DNA of 64,000 bases from Bothriochloa decipiens (GCA_023333625.1 CM041644.1:31554900-31618899), one strand, 5' to 3'. Positions 33,954-44,799 are shown, numbered from the stretch's first letter. The notes: generated by a model not told the origin, from the sequence alone. Made by a program: numbers and translations.

Positions 33954-36149
33954 ATGTCGATCCTGCAGCAGCACCACAGTCTCTTGATCATCATCCTGTG
34001 CTCCCTGCTGCTTTCCTGCTCCAACGCGCAGTCATGCAAATCCTCCGGCACCAACCTTGCTCTGGCGGACAGCAGTCTCACCTGGACAACCGTCGACTAC
34101 GATCGGGTAAACCAGGGCTACCTGTTCCTCACGGATTCAGGCACCTTGCTGCTAGACACACAGAGCGCCACCCCTCAAGAAGAGACGCTCAGCTCGTTCA
34201 GAAATGGTACGTCTTCAAACTCGCCTGGGCTGTACCTTCCATGGGGATACATCTGGTACGGGGGCATCTTCTGGCTTAGCTTCAACATGGGCGTTCACAA
34301 CCAGACGCCGGCGACGGCGAGTCGGAGTAGCAGTAGCAGCCTGGTGGTGGCCATACTACCCACGTACGACTTCAGTGGCAACCAGAACCGTGATATGTAC
34401 ATAGTACTACCACCCGACTCCTGGAGCCAACAAAACACGTCTGGATCAGCTGGTTCTTCCTCTTCGCAGATGGGTCCATGTACATGGCCTCTGTACCCTG
34501 CCGCAAGAACTGCCTGTGTGCGGATTCCTATAGAGCCGGGGATGAACTCCATAGAAGCTTTTCTTTCATACGACCCTCTTGGGAAACGGCTGTCTGTCAG
34601 CGTCGGCGACGCTGCACGGAACCCAGAGGCTCCTTTCGCCGTCGCCACCTCCATGGCCTTCGACCTGGGAGAAATGCTGGCGGGGGACCGAGTCAGAGCC
34701 CAAATTGGCCTGTTCTCCTCGGTCGGGCAGCTCGCTCAGCTCCAGAGCTGGAACTTGACGGTCGACACCCCCATCCCCAAGCAAGGCTCCCAAAAGTGGG
34801 TCGTTATACTGTCCTCGGTGCTGGGCTCCGTTGCTGGGACTCTTGTTGCGGCTGCCACTGTGTACTGCTACCTCAACTCGAAATACAGACGGTGGAAGAA
34901 GGAGCTGGACGAGCTGGCCAAGACAATGCAGAGCCTCCCCGGTGTGCCGATGCGCATCGACTTCGCAGACATCAAGAAGGCCACCAACAACTTCGACGAC
35001 ACGATGAAGCTTGGGCGAGGCGGATTTGGGGCTGTCTACGGATGCACGCTTCCTGCTGCTGCTGCTTCAGGGACCACGGGGCAAGCCATCAAGGTGGCCG
35101 TCAAGAAGTTCACGCGGGAACTCCAGGACCGGCGCTACCAAGACTTCCTCGCCGAGGTTAGCGTCATCAACCGTCTGCGCCACAAGAACGTTGTGCCACT
35201 TGTCGGTATGTGCTCGATCCTATCTCATTTTTCTTTCACCAATCTACTCTACTTATCAAATACTTATCGGTGCCTGAAAATTATAGGCTGGTCCTACAAC
35301 AAAGGAGAGCCCCTGCTTATATACGAGTACATGAAGAATGGTAGCTTGGACCAGCATCTGTTCCCGAACAGTGGCTTTGGCCGGGGGCGGCAGCAGCAAG
35401 ACGATGCAGCTATTGGGCAATGGGAGAAACGCTACGGCATTGTTAGGGATATAGCTACAGGCCTGCACTACCTTCATCACGAGCACGAGCCCATGGTGCT
35501 GCACCGCGACATCAAGGCAAGCAATGTCATGCTGGACGCCAGCTTCTGTGCACGCCTCGGTGACTTCGGCATCGCCTGCACGGTCGCTGCGGACAGGAGC
35601 TCCATCACCGGCGTCGCGGGAACCATTGGCTACATAGCGCCCGAGAGCATCTACAGGTTCAGGGCCGCACGGCAGACTGACGTGTTTGCGTTTGGGGTGC
35701 TTGTCCTTGAGGTGGTTTCTGGCAAGAAGAGTTCAGACGTTCCGGCAGAGGATGGCCACATCAGTCTCTGGGCGCGGCGCCTTCACCAGCAGGGTACGCT
35801 ACTGGAGGCCTTGGATGGTATGTTTGTCTCAGCTGGGAAGGCGGATCAACATCATGTTGTGGAGGAGGAGGCCAAACGTTTACTGCTGCTTGGCATGGCC
35901 TGCACCAGCTTCAACCCGTCCAGTCGCCCCAGCATGACGGATGTACTTCAGGTTATCAACAAGTTGGCGCCACCGCCGGACGTGTCACTTGAGCAACCAA
36001 CACTACCGTGGCTGCCAGCGGGAGAGTGGTCGTCTTCAGGCAGCTCTGAATACGGTGCAGCAGCAACGGCTAACAATCAAGATGGGAGTTCTGAAAGCAC
36101 GACCGAGATTGAGCTGCATCAGGGGGAAACACATATGGGAATAATGTAG
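33954..36149 (+). CDS. Lectin-like receptor kinase (704 aa after splicing)
   Basis: This is a plasma-membrane receptor kinase of the legume-lectin receptor kinase type. It has a signal peptide (about residues 1-26), a divergent L-type lectin-like ectodomain (about 27-275) with blocks such as SYDPLGKRLSVSV and QIGLFSSVGQLAQLQSWNL, and a membrane span at about 282-306. The kinase has the glycine loop GRGGFGAVYG (from 354), VAVKK with the catalytic Lys at 384, LHRDIKASN, LGDFGIA and IAPES. All catalytic residues are present and it is an RD kinase, so it is probably active. The ORF is open throughout at 731 codons, but 35206-35286 is an intron with GTATGT and ATTATAG ends that cuts the kinase core between VPLVG and WSYNKG. 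Splicing removes 27 codons. A Ser/Thr-rich tail follows. Likely roles are in defence or development; the ligand is unknown. Confidence 0.9.
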   Translation: MSILQQHHSLLIIILCSLLLSCSNAQSCKSSGTNLALADSSLTWTTVDYDRVNQGYLFLTDSGTLLLDTQSATPQEETLSSFRNGTSSNSPGLYLPWGYIWYGGIFWLSFNMGVHNQTPATASRSSSSSLVVAILPTYDFSGNQNRDMYIVLPPDSWSQQNTSGSAGSSSSQMGPCTWPLYPAARTACVRIPIEPGMNSIEAFLSYDPLGKRLSVSVGDAARNPEAPFAVATSMAFDLGEMLAGDRVRAQIGLFSSVGQLAQLQSWNLTVDTPIPKQGSQKWVVILSSVLGSVAGTLVAAATVYCYLNSKYRRWKKELDELAKTMQSLPGVPMRIDFADIKKATNNFDDTMKLGRGGFGAVYGCTLPAAAASGTTGQAIKVAVKKFTRELQDRRYQDFLAEVSVINRLRHKNVVPLVGMCSILSHFSFTNLLYLSNTYRCLKIIGWSYNKGEPLLIYEYMKNGSLDQHLFPNSGFGRGRQQQDDAAIGQWEKRYGIVRDIATGLHYLHHEHEPMVLHRDIKASNVMLDASFCARLGDFGIACTVAADRSSITGVAGTIGYIAPESIYRFRAARQTDVFAFGVLVLEVVSGKKSSDVPAEDGHISLWARRLHQQGTLLEALDGMFVSAGKADQHHVVEEEAKRLLLLGMACTSFNPSSRPSMTDVLQVINKLAPPPDVSLEQPTLPWLPAGEWSSSGSSEYGAAATANNQDGSSESTTEIELHQGETHMGIM
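35206..35286 (+). other. 81-nt phase-1 intron of the receptor kinase gene
   Basis: GTATGTGCTCG...AAATTATAG, AT-rich against GC-rich exons. It splits a Gly codon (G then GC). The length is a multiple of three and there is no stop, so retention would insert 27 residues into the kinase domain after the beta-strand with the conserved VPLVG. Confidence 0.85.
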
Positions 36150-37293
36150 CAACCACTCCTTCAGGTCAACAAATGGCAATCTTCCTTCAAGCCAAACTAG
36201 AATGATTCAACAGGAACACTTTATATCTCCCGGTGGGATATTTATTTTGCTATGTCGACTTATACAAACTCTTTTGCCCATGGGATCATTGTGTAAGCTT
36301 GCTATGTATCAAAATATTTAGAAAGAATTAATACCAGTATATATTATTTGTTATCATCGACCCAAGTCTCGGACGGTTCGTAGACGAATTGGTAAGTGAA
36401 AGTGGGACAGTGGAGTGGCTCATGTGGCAGAATTACTATTATAGAAAAAGTTTCAACTGGTTGCACCTTTTTTATTTCCATGCTAACAAGAAAATATAAT
36501 ATATTTTGCGCAAAAAAGAAAATGTAATATTCTTTGGAGGCCAGCAATTTCCTTGGACCCCAAGGATATATCATTACCTTGGAAGTTGTATGAAACCTCC
36601 AATTCTTGAGTGTTAACTAAAACCAAAAAGATAATTCCATATTTTCATGAATTTGCAGCCGCCAAGGTAAATCCATGTTTCCTTGAGTGTTGTTACGAAC
36701 AGCCAAGGTATTTCTCGTTTCCTTGGGTGCTTTTCGAAAGTGACAATGTAATTCATATTTTCTTGAATGATATTAAAACCTGCCAAAGTAATTGACATTT
36801 CCTTGGGTGTAATTGAAAACTGTCAAGGAAGTGTTGGTTTCATAGGGTGCAAACCCTCATGTAAACTCTTGCAGGCATCAATAAAAAAATGTTCAATTTC
36901 CAGCCATATTCCTCTTAACCACCAATATAATCGACTCCTGTCATTCTTGTTAGTTAGACCTTGCATTTTATAAACACAAATGGTCCCTTGACGTACATGA
37001 TTGTAAAATGAAATACGGTTATTTCTTGGTACATTAATCTAAAAAAAGGAACAATATTGAGTTGTTAGAGAATGCATATTGGCACTTAGCTTGATATGCT
37101 TAGATAGTTTTAAGGCTAGCATGCAACGACATACTAATAAGGTCTATATCAAAGTTGCAGAGCCCACAGAGATATAAAACTTTTTAGTTGATAATGTATT
37201 CATTTAAAACTATTTAGATTCCAAAAATTATGTTTTAAATTCTAAGACATTTGAAATTAAATCTTTTGAATTTTTCAAAAGATCTTAGATGGA
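36150..37293. other. 3' flank of the kinase gene
   Basis: Untranslated and intergenic DNA. Apart from the 40-bp tandem array it is AT-rich with no ORF of interest. Confidence 0.5.
36601..36840. repeat. Tandem array, about six 40-bp units
   Basis: Units begin CCTTGGGTG/CCTTGAGTG at exactly 36681, 36721, 36761 and 36801, with two weaker units before (about 36601 and 36641) and a partial one after. Each has a CCAAGGTAATT-like middle and a CATGTTT-like end. The register is strictly 40 bp with no indels in the last four units. Confidence 0.9.
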
Positions 37294-37298
37294 GATAC
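37294..37298. repeat. Target-site duplication GATAC (left)
   Basis: GATAC before the solo LTR, repeated exactly at 38271-38275. Confidence 0.9.
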
Positions 37299-38270
37299 TG
37301 TTGGATATTTAGTCATTTTACACCATGTATTAATCCATAAATATGATAAGCAAAATACTAACGCTAGTATGATGCGTGCGACAGCTTCATAATCGCTACT
37401 GCTACTGCTACTCATTAACATAAGTAAAACAATAGCAGCAATGAAATGAAGCATAAACAGGGATCTCAGTTTATACCCTAGCGTACTACTGCCGATACCC
37501 GCGGCCAGTACAGCACCATTGTCGTCTGGAGCGCCACCTGCAGGGATGGCGGTGAAGTTCGCCGCACCAGTAGCAGCGGCGGCGTCGCCGGCATCAGCGC
37601 TGGCTCCCACACTCGCACCAGCACGCGTCCTCGTGGCCACCATCTTGGTGCTGGACGGAGACGAAGTCGGGGAAGGCAGCAGCAGCGTGTCGGAGCAGTC
37701 GCGCCCGTGGACGCTCCCCAAAAACTTGATTGCCCGCCTACCCGAGCAGGTACGCTTGACGGGACAAGTTCCGGAGGCCTGCTCACCAGAGCCGCCTGTG
37801 CTCGCAGGGGATCTGGCCGGAGGTGCACAGGAGCGGCTCAAGCTCGAACAGTGGAGTGGAGGCGGCTGGTCGGGAGGAACACTCGTTAACCCTAGTCTCC
37901 GACAGAAGCCCCTTATATAGGAGGCGCCCTGTCGGGAGACCGTTGGATCTCCCTGGCGGCCGGGTGGGCTGGAGCGGTGGCTAGGGTTTGCCTCGGCCGG
38001 ATGGGCCGAGTGGCAAAACAAGGCCTAGGCCAGGCCACGCCCGCCCCGCGCGGGCGGCTCGGCGGCGGCGGCGCGCGCGTGTGGGTCCCAGGTTCTCCTC
38101 CTTAATCAGCTTATGTGGGCATCCCAATGCTCACTATTTAAGTTGATTGTCCTCTAGGTAATTAGTCAAGTTGGTACTAATCACCTTTCCATTTAATCAC
38201 ATAATTGTGGGCCTTTGAGGTTTACTGATTATTTAGAATAAATAATGGGCTTGGCCCAATTATCCTAACA
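37299..38270 (-). mobile_element. Solo LTR of a copia-type element (972 bp)
   Basis: TGTTGGATATTTAG at one end and ATTATCCTAACA at the other, with 5-bp GATAC duplications on both sides and no internal region: a solo LTR left by LTR-LTR recombination. Read on the minus strand it begins TGTTAGGATAATTGGGCC, typical of grass copia LTRs, and has a TATA box (TATATAAGG, plus coordinates about 37912-37920). A 248-aa minus ORF (38021-37275) runs through most of it and even past its end; it includes Ser/Ala-rich stretches and two hydrophobic segments but matches no family I know. Confidence 0.92.
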
Positions 38271-38275
38271 GATAC
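38271..38275. repeat. Target-site duplication GATAC (right)
   Basis: Exact partner of 37294-37298. Confidence 0.9.
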
Positions 38276-40085
38276 AACCTAAACCAAAGTTATAGTACTC
38301 TACGAGATAAAAACTTTTGATTCAAACTTTTCAGAGATGTTTTTACTTTATCATAAACTCTCAAAATTACAACAAAAAATACTTCATATAATTAGGAGAA
38401 GCTACTCTCTTTAGCTCTCAGTCTCTTAGTTAATTCCGGAGAATCACTAGATGGAATCAGTAAACATACATTTTTCTCTAGAAAAAACATCTGATAGAGC
38501 TCCTGCTAGATTCAATAGTGAATTAGCTCTGGGAGCTCTGCTAAAAAAAAGCCTTATAAATTTAGGAAACAAATTTTAGATTAGAGATGGTTAGGCAGCT
38601 TGATTTTGACTCGTCTCTAAAATTTTTTATTTTTAAAGATGTCTAGAAATCATTAACTTCTAGCTGACAGATAGGTAGCCAGAACCGGTTCGAGTGTAGC
38701 CGCCTGAAAACCAGTGTGTAGTGGAGGTCGTTCGGGACTCCCGGCCATTCTGTCATGTCAACATTGGTGATTTTTTTTTTCTGTATATATAGTTATATAT
38801 ATGTACGCCCCTTAATTTCTCCCAACACTATAGTAGACACTACTGCTTTTAGTTACATACCGTACCATGCATTACCATTACCGCCAGCAGCACGTCCCGA
38901 AGGCGGCACCACCAGTGAATTTCGTCATGCGCGGGCAATTGCGGAATCTCCGTGAAATCTTTTGCAGACCAGTGGAGACGTGCTGTCGTCAAAAGTTTGG
39001 AAATCAATCTCCACAGATATACTTACGCTGGGATCGACTCGCCACTGCACACGCCCCTGGCCCCCTGATGCCTTCACTCCGCTTTACGTATTTTCTTGGT
39101 TTCTTTGTGTTTCCATGTGTGTGTCAAAGGGACGGATCGATCGGACGATATGGATCAGTAGTAGTGAGTACCGTTTCCCATTTGGCTTGGCCGGCCGGTA
39201 TGGGCACTAGCAGGAAACTGCTGGCGAGTATCCGTGTATATATTTCGTATTTGCACACGATGCCCAGTGCCACTGCACGGGGACTCGTGCATTCCAATGC
39301 TAGCTCCTTGCGACTTGCCCTGTGTCCAATCGAGCAAAACGGGCCGGACGACATTCAGCACCATATGTGGCTACCAGCTATGCACAGGCACGACGAACGC
39401 AGCGACATAGTAGGATGATGATGCACGTCAAACAGGCTTGTAGGTGGCACGGCGCATGGCCCGTTTAAACACGATTGCTCGGGCCCATGCTGCCTCTCCA
39501 CATGAAGCAGACCGTCGTGCGTGGCAGCACACACTCGCTCGGAGAGTCGGCACGACACACGACCTGATTCACCGTCCTACTCGACTTCCGTCGCTAAATT
39601 TCAGGACCAAAATATAGAACACAAGAATCAAACTCGACCTCGATCGCTGAAGTTCAAAGCCAAAATATAAATCACAAGAGCTGCTATATTTGCGGTGTCT
39701 AAATTTTAAGTCAACAATCTTAAACAACTCTTTACTATAATTGAGGTGATAATTACAAGAAATTGTTAGTATATCCATTGTTTATAGTCAAACAATAACA
39801 AAACTATATGCTTTTTGAAGCGTTAATGCTGGCCATCTAACGTCCAGACTCCAGACAGGCCCAGGCCCGACGCATGCCACGCCGCGCTCGCCTCGACTAC
39901 TCTGCTTGTGCTGCCTACTCGCCCGTGTATTTTCCGCCACTCGCTTGCACACCCACTCCTCTTCCTCCTTTTTCCTTGTTTTTCCCCGTCTGCGGACGAT
40001 GCGGCGTGCTTCGGTTTCCCCATTCTCCTCTCTCGTCCGAGCCCCTCCATCTTTCGTGACTAGCTAGGGGTTCCGGCGAGCTCAT
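38276..40085. other. Intergenic, no gene seen
   Basis: AT-rich to about 38800, then moderately GC-rich. A 183-aa plus ORF at 38867-39418 has no domain that I recognise and its codon usage does not look coding. The GC-rich 39840-40080 resembles a gene leader, but leads only into the minisatellite. Confidence 0.4.
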
Positions 40086-40089
40086 CTCT

Positions 40090-40690
40090 TTTTTCTTCTC
40101 CAACTTCGGCCAGCTGTTTCAATGTCTCAGTGGGCTGTTTCACTGTGGTCCAGTAGGCTATTTCGGTTTCAAGGTGATGTTATTTCTTCTTCTCCAACTC
40201 CGGCCTGGCTATTTCACAATGTCTCGGTGGGCTATTTCACTATGGTCCGGTGGGCTGTTTCACTAGTTCCGGGGATATTCTTCTTTCTTTCTCCAACTCC
40301 GGCTGGCTGTTTTCACTGTGCTCCGGTGGGTTGTTTAACTGTGTTTCTGGGGTCATGTTATTTTTCTTCTCCAACTACGGCCGATTGTTTCAGCGGTTCC
40401 GGTAGGCTATTTCACTTTATTCCGGTGGACTGTTTCACTGTGGTCCGATAGGTTGTGTTCACTATGGTCCTGTGGGTTGTTTCACTGGTTTTGGGGTGAC
40501 GTTCTTCTTCTTCTCCAACTCTGGCTGGCTATTTTACTGGTTTCGGTGGGCTGTTTCACTGTGGTCCGGTGTGTTGTTTCACTAGTTCTGAGGTGATGTT
40601 CTTCTTCTTCTCCAACTCCGGCCGGTAGTTTCACTGTGTGTACAGTGAGCTATTTCACTGTAGTTCGGTAGGCTGTTTCACTATATTTCA
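40090..40690. repeat. Minisatellite with two repeat levels
   Basis: A short unit of about 20-24 bp, GGGCTGTTTCACTGTGGTCC and variants, is repeated about 20 times. It is grouped into longer blocks that each restart with TTCTTCTCCAACTCCGGC (near 40096, 40191, 40290, 40368, 40512, 40610). The blocks vary from about 80 to 145 bp by the number of short units. Confidence 0.85.
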
Positions 40691-41897
40691 ATTTCTTGTT
40701 TCAGTCTATTCAATCTACGTTTTCGGTTCTCCTTTTTTTTTATTGTATTTTTTTGGTTTGTTTCAGGTGGAGGGCGAGCGATGTTGTAGATGTTTTTCAC
40801 ACGGGGGGCTGGCAGATCTGTTGGCACGATAGGCAAGTGGATGGTGCGTGCATGGTGTGGGGGTGGAGCAACACGTGCATGCATGCTGTGGAGGCGAAGG
40901 GAGGTGTGCATGCATATTGGGGCGGTGGTTGAATGGGGAGCAAGGCGAGGCCGTTGCTAGCGCTGACCGTCCAATGCATAGGACGTCCGAGCGCTAGCAG
41001 CGCCCTTTTTGAAGGAACACTATGGAGCAGAGAGCTCCCAAATATATTTAACAAAATTACATATTGTTTGAAGCACAAAAAATTATGCACCCAAAAACGT
41101 ATCTTCTCCCCTCCAAACCCTAATATCCTCTCTCTCTCTCCCCCCTACCTGCATTTCCTTCTCTCCACTAGAGTAATTATTGATATGCCTCAATGTACCC
41201 CTAAGGAAGCCACATGTTGCTACTTCCTCCCCATCCCTCAAGGTCTCAGTTGCGACCTTCCTCTTCCTTGCTAGTCACCAAATGCCGCTTCAATTTCTCT
41301 TGTAATACGTTGGTGTTCGCTTCCTCCCTCCTCCCCTTGAGCAATCGTTAGCTTCTTCCCCGATTGACGTCCGATCCATGTCATTGGAATGACTGGATGA
41401 GCTTTTCACCGCTTAATTGTGATATGTAATTATGATTTTTGTCCTTCACTGCTAGGGACTCAATGTGATTTTGCCACTAGTATTTTGTGTTTTTACCGCT
41501 ATATTTTTGACCATTGACTAAAGACAAAATCGCATTGACTTGCTTGTAGTGATGGGCAAAATCATAAAATTTTAAAAACGATGAAAAAATCAAAAACTCA
41601 CTTCAAAGTAGGGGCAAGAGTTCAAAAGCCCTATACCCTAAACATTAAACCCTAAAAAACTAGTCGGCATGGCAGCAACAGGGACATATATACATATAAA
41701 TTTTGGGTGTAGGCACACCAACCCTAAAAAACTATTATTTTTTTAGGGGGATAGGGATTTTTGTTACTCAGATAATGCTACATCATCATCAAGTACAGTT
41801 GAATGTGGATCAGGATGGAGATCAAAGAATGTTTCTCCGGTTCATATAGACTACCTAAAACAGTCAATTCATGGATTACCCTATTACATGAACGCGG
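40691..41897. other. Intergenic, no gene seen
   Basis: Includes a pyrimidine-rich stretch near 41100-41170 and AT-rich DNA. Small ORFs at 40933-41274 are not recognisable. Confidence 0.45.
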
Positions 41898-41963
41898 TTA
41901 CGCGGACATTGTTGAAATATTTACACACCCTTACGCGGACATTGTTGAAATATTTACACACCC
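41898..41963. repeat. Exact 33-bp tandem duplication
   Basis: Two identical copies starting TTACGCGGACATTG, 41898-41930 and 41931-41963, directly beside the truncated end of the gypsy element. Confidence 0.95.
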
Positions 41964-42156
41964 TGTTTGTTGATACGCTGGTCTCCAGGCTGGTAGTGAT
42001 GCTGGGTAGTACTGGTAGGATAGGATTTGCTACGATAGTGTCCTGGACCGTATCCTAGAAAACTTGGGTTGTATTGCTGATGGAGTTGCGAACCGTGAGT
42101 GTGATTTACGTCTCTGCTACCTTGCTGCTGGGGCTGCAGTTGTGACTATTTGCTTT

Positions 42157-43547
42157 TCATCCTGTCACATGTCTCTTGGGCCTCCGGGCAATCTCGTGTG
42201 ACGTGCCCATTGTCCTCTCCATGAAAGAGGCAGTATGGCTTCTTTGGTTTCTGGTTCTTGCTCCAGTTCTTGGACTTGTTGCTTTTGTTGTAGCCCTGCC
42301 CTCCTTGATTTCTCTGTTCGTAATTGGCTTCTTTTTTTTCCTAAGCATTTGGAGGCTGGCTACTCTGCAAATTGAAGACTTGTTTCTGCTGGTTCTGGTA
42401 TTGTTGTCTTTGCTGGTTCCTGCTACCTCTTCTGTTGCCATTATTTGAGAACTGTTTACTTTGACTGTCCGCTTCTTCTAATCTTTGGCGGAGGTCATTG
42501 TCGGACCTGCAGTATTTTTTGAACTCCTCGTGCAGCTGAGCCATTGTGGCTGGTTTCTTTCTTCCCAAGTGACTAGCGAATGGACCAATCCTGAGTCCTT
42601 TGATTGCTGCTTCTATGGCTACCCCGTCAGGGTCGTCTGGTGCTTTAGCCCGGAGGTGTAGGAATCTCTGATAATAGTCTCTAAGGGGTTCGTCCTTGAG
42701 GTGCTTGTTGCTGAACAAGTTTGATGATGTTAGCGACTCGCTCGTGTAAGCTTTAAAGTTTGCCAGTATCTGGTCCCGTAGGTTTTTCCATGAGTATACA
42801 GTGCTTGGCTTCAACATTGAGTACCATGCTAGTGCATCTCCTTCTGCTGCAATCACAAATGATTTAGCCATTACATGATTGTTGCCTCCTGCGAAGGCTA
42901 CTGCCGCTTCGAAACTCATTATAAACTGTCTTGGATCTGAATTGCTATTGAATCTTGGCAGAGACATAGGTTTGTAACTTGGAGGCCATGGTGAGCTTTG
43001 CAGACCTTTGGACAGTGGTGACTTTGGGTCGAAGACCCTTGATGGTGTGGGTAGGCTTGGAATTATGGTGTGCGCAGCTTGCATGTTTATAGCTGGGGAC
43101 GACTTGCTATGATTAGTTGAGCGGTCTTCGATGGACTTGCTGCCGGAGGTTGCATGCTCTGTATTTCTGCTTGCAGAATGGCCATTTCCTGCCTTATCTC
43201 ATCCGCTTGATGCGATGATTGTATTATTCTTTGGGTGGTAGCTTGTAGTGCCCTTAACCTGTCTCTTTCGGCTTCCATGCGACGCATCTCATCTCTCAGC
43301 CTGGCCAATTCGTCTTCTTGGTTCTGGGCTGGTGGATGCTGCTCAGTCGGGTCCTCCCATTATGCAGTATTATTGTTCTCGTCGTCACCTCCGTCCTCTG
43401 CTGTGGAGGCGTAGGTGCTTCGAGTTTTTCTTCTTGGTCTCCCACGAGCAGAGGGTTGTGGTACCTCTGCCTTGACGGCAGTACGTCTCCTAACGGAGGT
43501 CCTGTTCTTTGGTGGAATCTGTGGGTGTTATCTCCGGCCAGACACAA
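42157..43547 (-). pseudogene. Second, partial gag copy (left)
   Basis: Nearly the same as the gag at 57765-59152. The main ORF is 43084-42341, with the gag core (SLPRFNSNSDPRQFIMSF, then LRDYYQRFLHLRAKAPDD). ORF 43308-43087 gives the N-terminal coiled-coil (MRRMEAERDRLRAL) in another frame because of a one-base loss near 43090. ORF 42441-42157 holds the C-terminus after another indel in a T-run near 42330. The zinc knuckle is intact here (CLFHGEDNGHVTRDC), and a Trp codon (TGG, 42263-42265 on the minus strand) is kept where the right copy has TAG. Confidence 0.8.
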
Positions 43548-43548
43548 A

Positions 43549-43562
43549 TGGTGGGCGCCAAC
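43549..43562 (-). other. Primer-binding site, left copy
   Basis: The minus strand reads GTTGGCGCCCACCA next to the LTR end. It is identical to 59154-59167, showing that an internal region starts here too. Confidence 0.75.
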
Positions 43563-44227
43563 TGTTGGAACACGGTTCCAGTAGGTTCGGGATACGATGA
43601 ACAGGTGTGACCGAGATAACTCTCTGTCAATAAATTAATGAGGAAGTACAAAGTGGGCCCTAGGGCAAGTTACACACTGTAACTACTATAGGACAACTGC
43701 TCTAATTACACAAGGGGCATTGCCTTTTATAGTGATTGCCCAACCTAAGATTAAAAGTACAAGCATGCCCCAAGGGGAGTCTCGAAACCCTAGATACTGA
43801 CTCTATTACATGTGGACCTTTCAAGGGCACGTTTGTCCACCACTTCACCAACACGAGACATAAGCCACGGCCCATCGTTGCCCGTAAGAAAGGCCCATCA
43901 CGTCCATTTTTTGATGATAAGCCTCAGCCCGGCCCATCACGCCACCTCGACGGCCATTGTCTTCATTCATCGCCACCTCCGCGGAGGACCTCCGCGGAAG
44001 TCAGAGGCATGACTGAAGGACCTCCACAATCAGGGAACATGATGCCACCGGACCTCCATCGTCGACTAGTTCCCTAGCCTCAGAAGGAGTCTTCCAGCGG
44101 AGGTCCTACCTCCGGAGGCTTCTCTTTGGTGCCTGCAAACATGAACAAGATGGATACACTGGATTCTATTAGCTAGACTCCAATCGGAGGTAATAAGCCT
44201 CTCCGGCCTCGGGGCGCATCCCCAACA
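43563..44227 (-). repeat. Middle LTR of gypsy element (665 bp)
   Basis: TGTTGGAACACGG to CATCCCCAACA. Same length as 59168-59832, with roughly 30-35 differences by eye (about 95% identity). It is bounded by a polypurine tract on the right and a primer site on the left, so it serves as 3' LTR of one copy and 5' LTR of the other. Confidence 0.9.
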
Positions 44228-44240
44228 TTCCCCCTTGAGG
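44228..44240 (-). other. Polypurine tract of gypsy element
   Basis: The minus strand reads CCTCAAGGGGGAA, directly before the LTR start TGTTGGGGATG. Confidence 0.75.
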
Positions 44241-44448
44241 GTTAGGTCCAGCGAAGGTGGGTCTAGCCATCAATACGCTCCTGGCCGCGGAGGCTGTGCT
44301 TACCTCTGACCCCCGTGGCCCGTTGAACGTTGGACTGGAGGCTTTGTGTTTTTACCGTTGCCCGGTTTTTAATCTTAGGCATTGATTTTGAGTTTTTGTG
44401 GATCGTCATGGCCGTTGGGCTGAGAAGTTGAGGTGCCACTTCACTGCC

Positions 44449-44456
44449 TATATAAG
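44449..44456 (+). promoter_or_regulatory. TATA box for the opposite-strand gene
   Basis: Plus-strand CCTATATAAGGGGG, inside the gypsy internal region and 350 bp before the opposite-strand gene's ATG. It points against the direction of the element's own transcription. Confidence 0.55.
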
Positions 44457-44799
44457 GGGGTGGGCGGTGAAAATGACCCATACTCCCCTTCGCTCGCCAC
44501 CACGTAGTTTGTTTTGCTACTTGCTGCCTCCGCTCTAGTTTTCCCTTGGCATCCTGCCACCGGGGCACCTAAACGCCCCTGCTACGCACGTCATTGTTCG
44601 TTCTCCGGCCCTTATTCCTGTTTCCAAGGTGTCGGAGTCGGAGGCTTCCTAGATCTTTCGAGCAGTGTGTGCTGGCTGCTGTGGAGGCTACAGATCTTGA
44701 AGAGTCCCTATCAAACGTGGAAGCTTCCCTGGGTGACTTGATGGCTCCGAAGGTTGCTACGCTACTGCGGAGGTCTCCTACGACTTTGGTCGTAGTCGA

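Noticed and set aside
34478..35161. 227-aa plus ORF in another frame of the kinase gene
   Set aside because: Overlaps conserved kinase coding sequence in a different frame; composition typical of an out-of-frame shadow.
38867..39418. 183-aa plus ORF in intergenic DNA
   Set aside because: No domain, no promoter, overlapping ORFs in other frames.
40090..40690. CRISPR-like array
   Set aside because: Repeats lie next to each other with no unique spacers, in a plant genome; it is a minisatellite.
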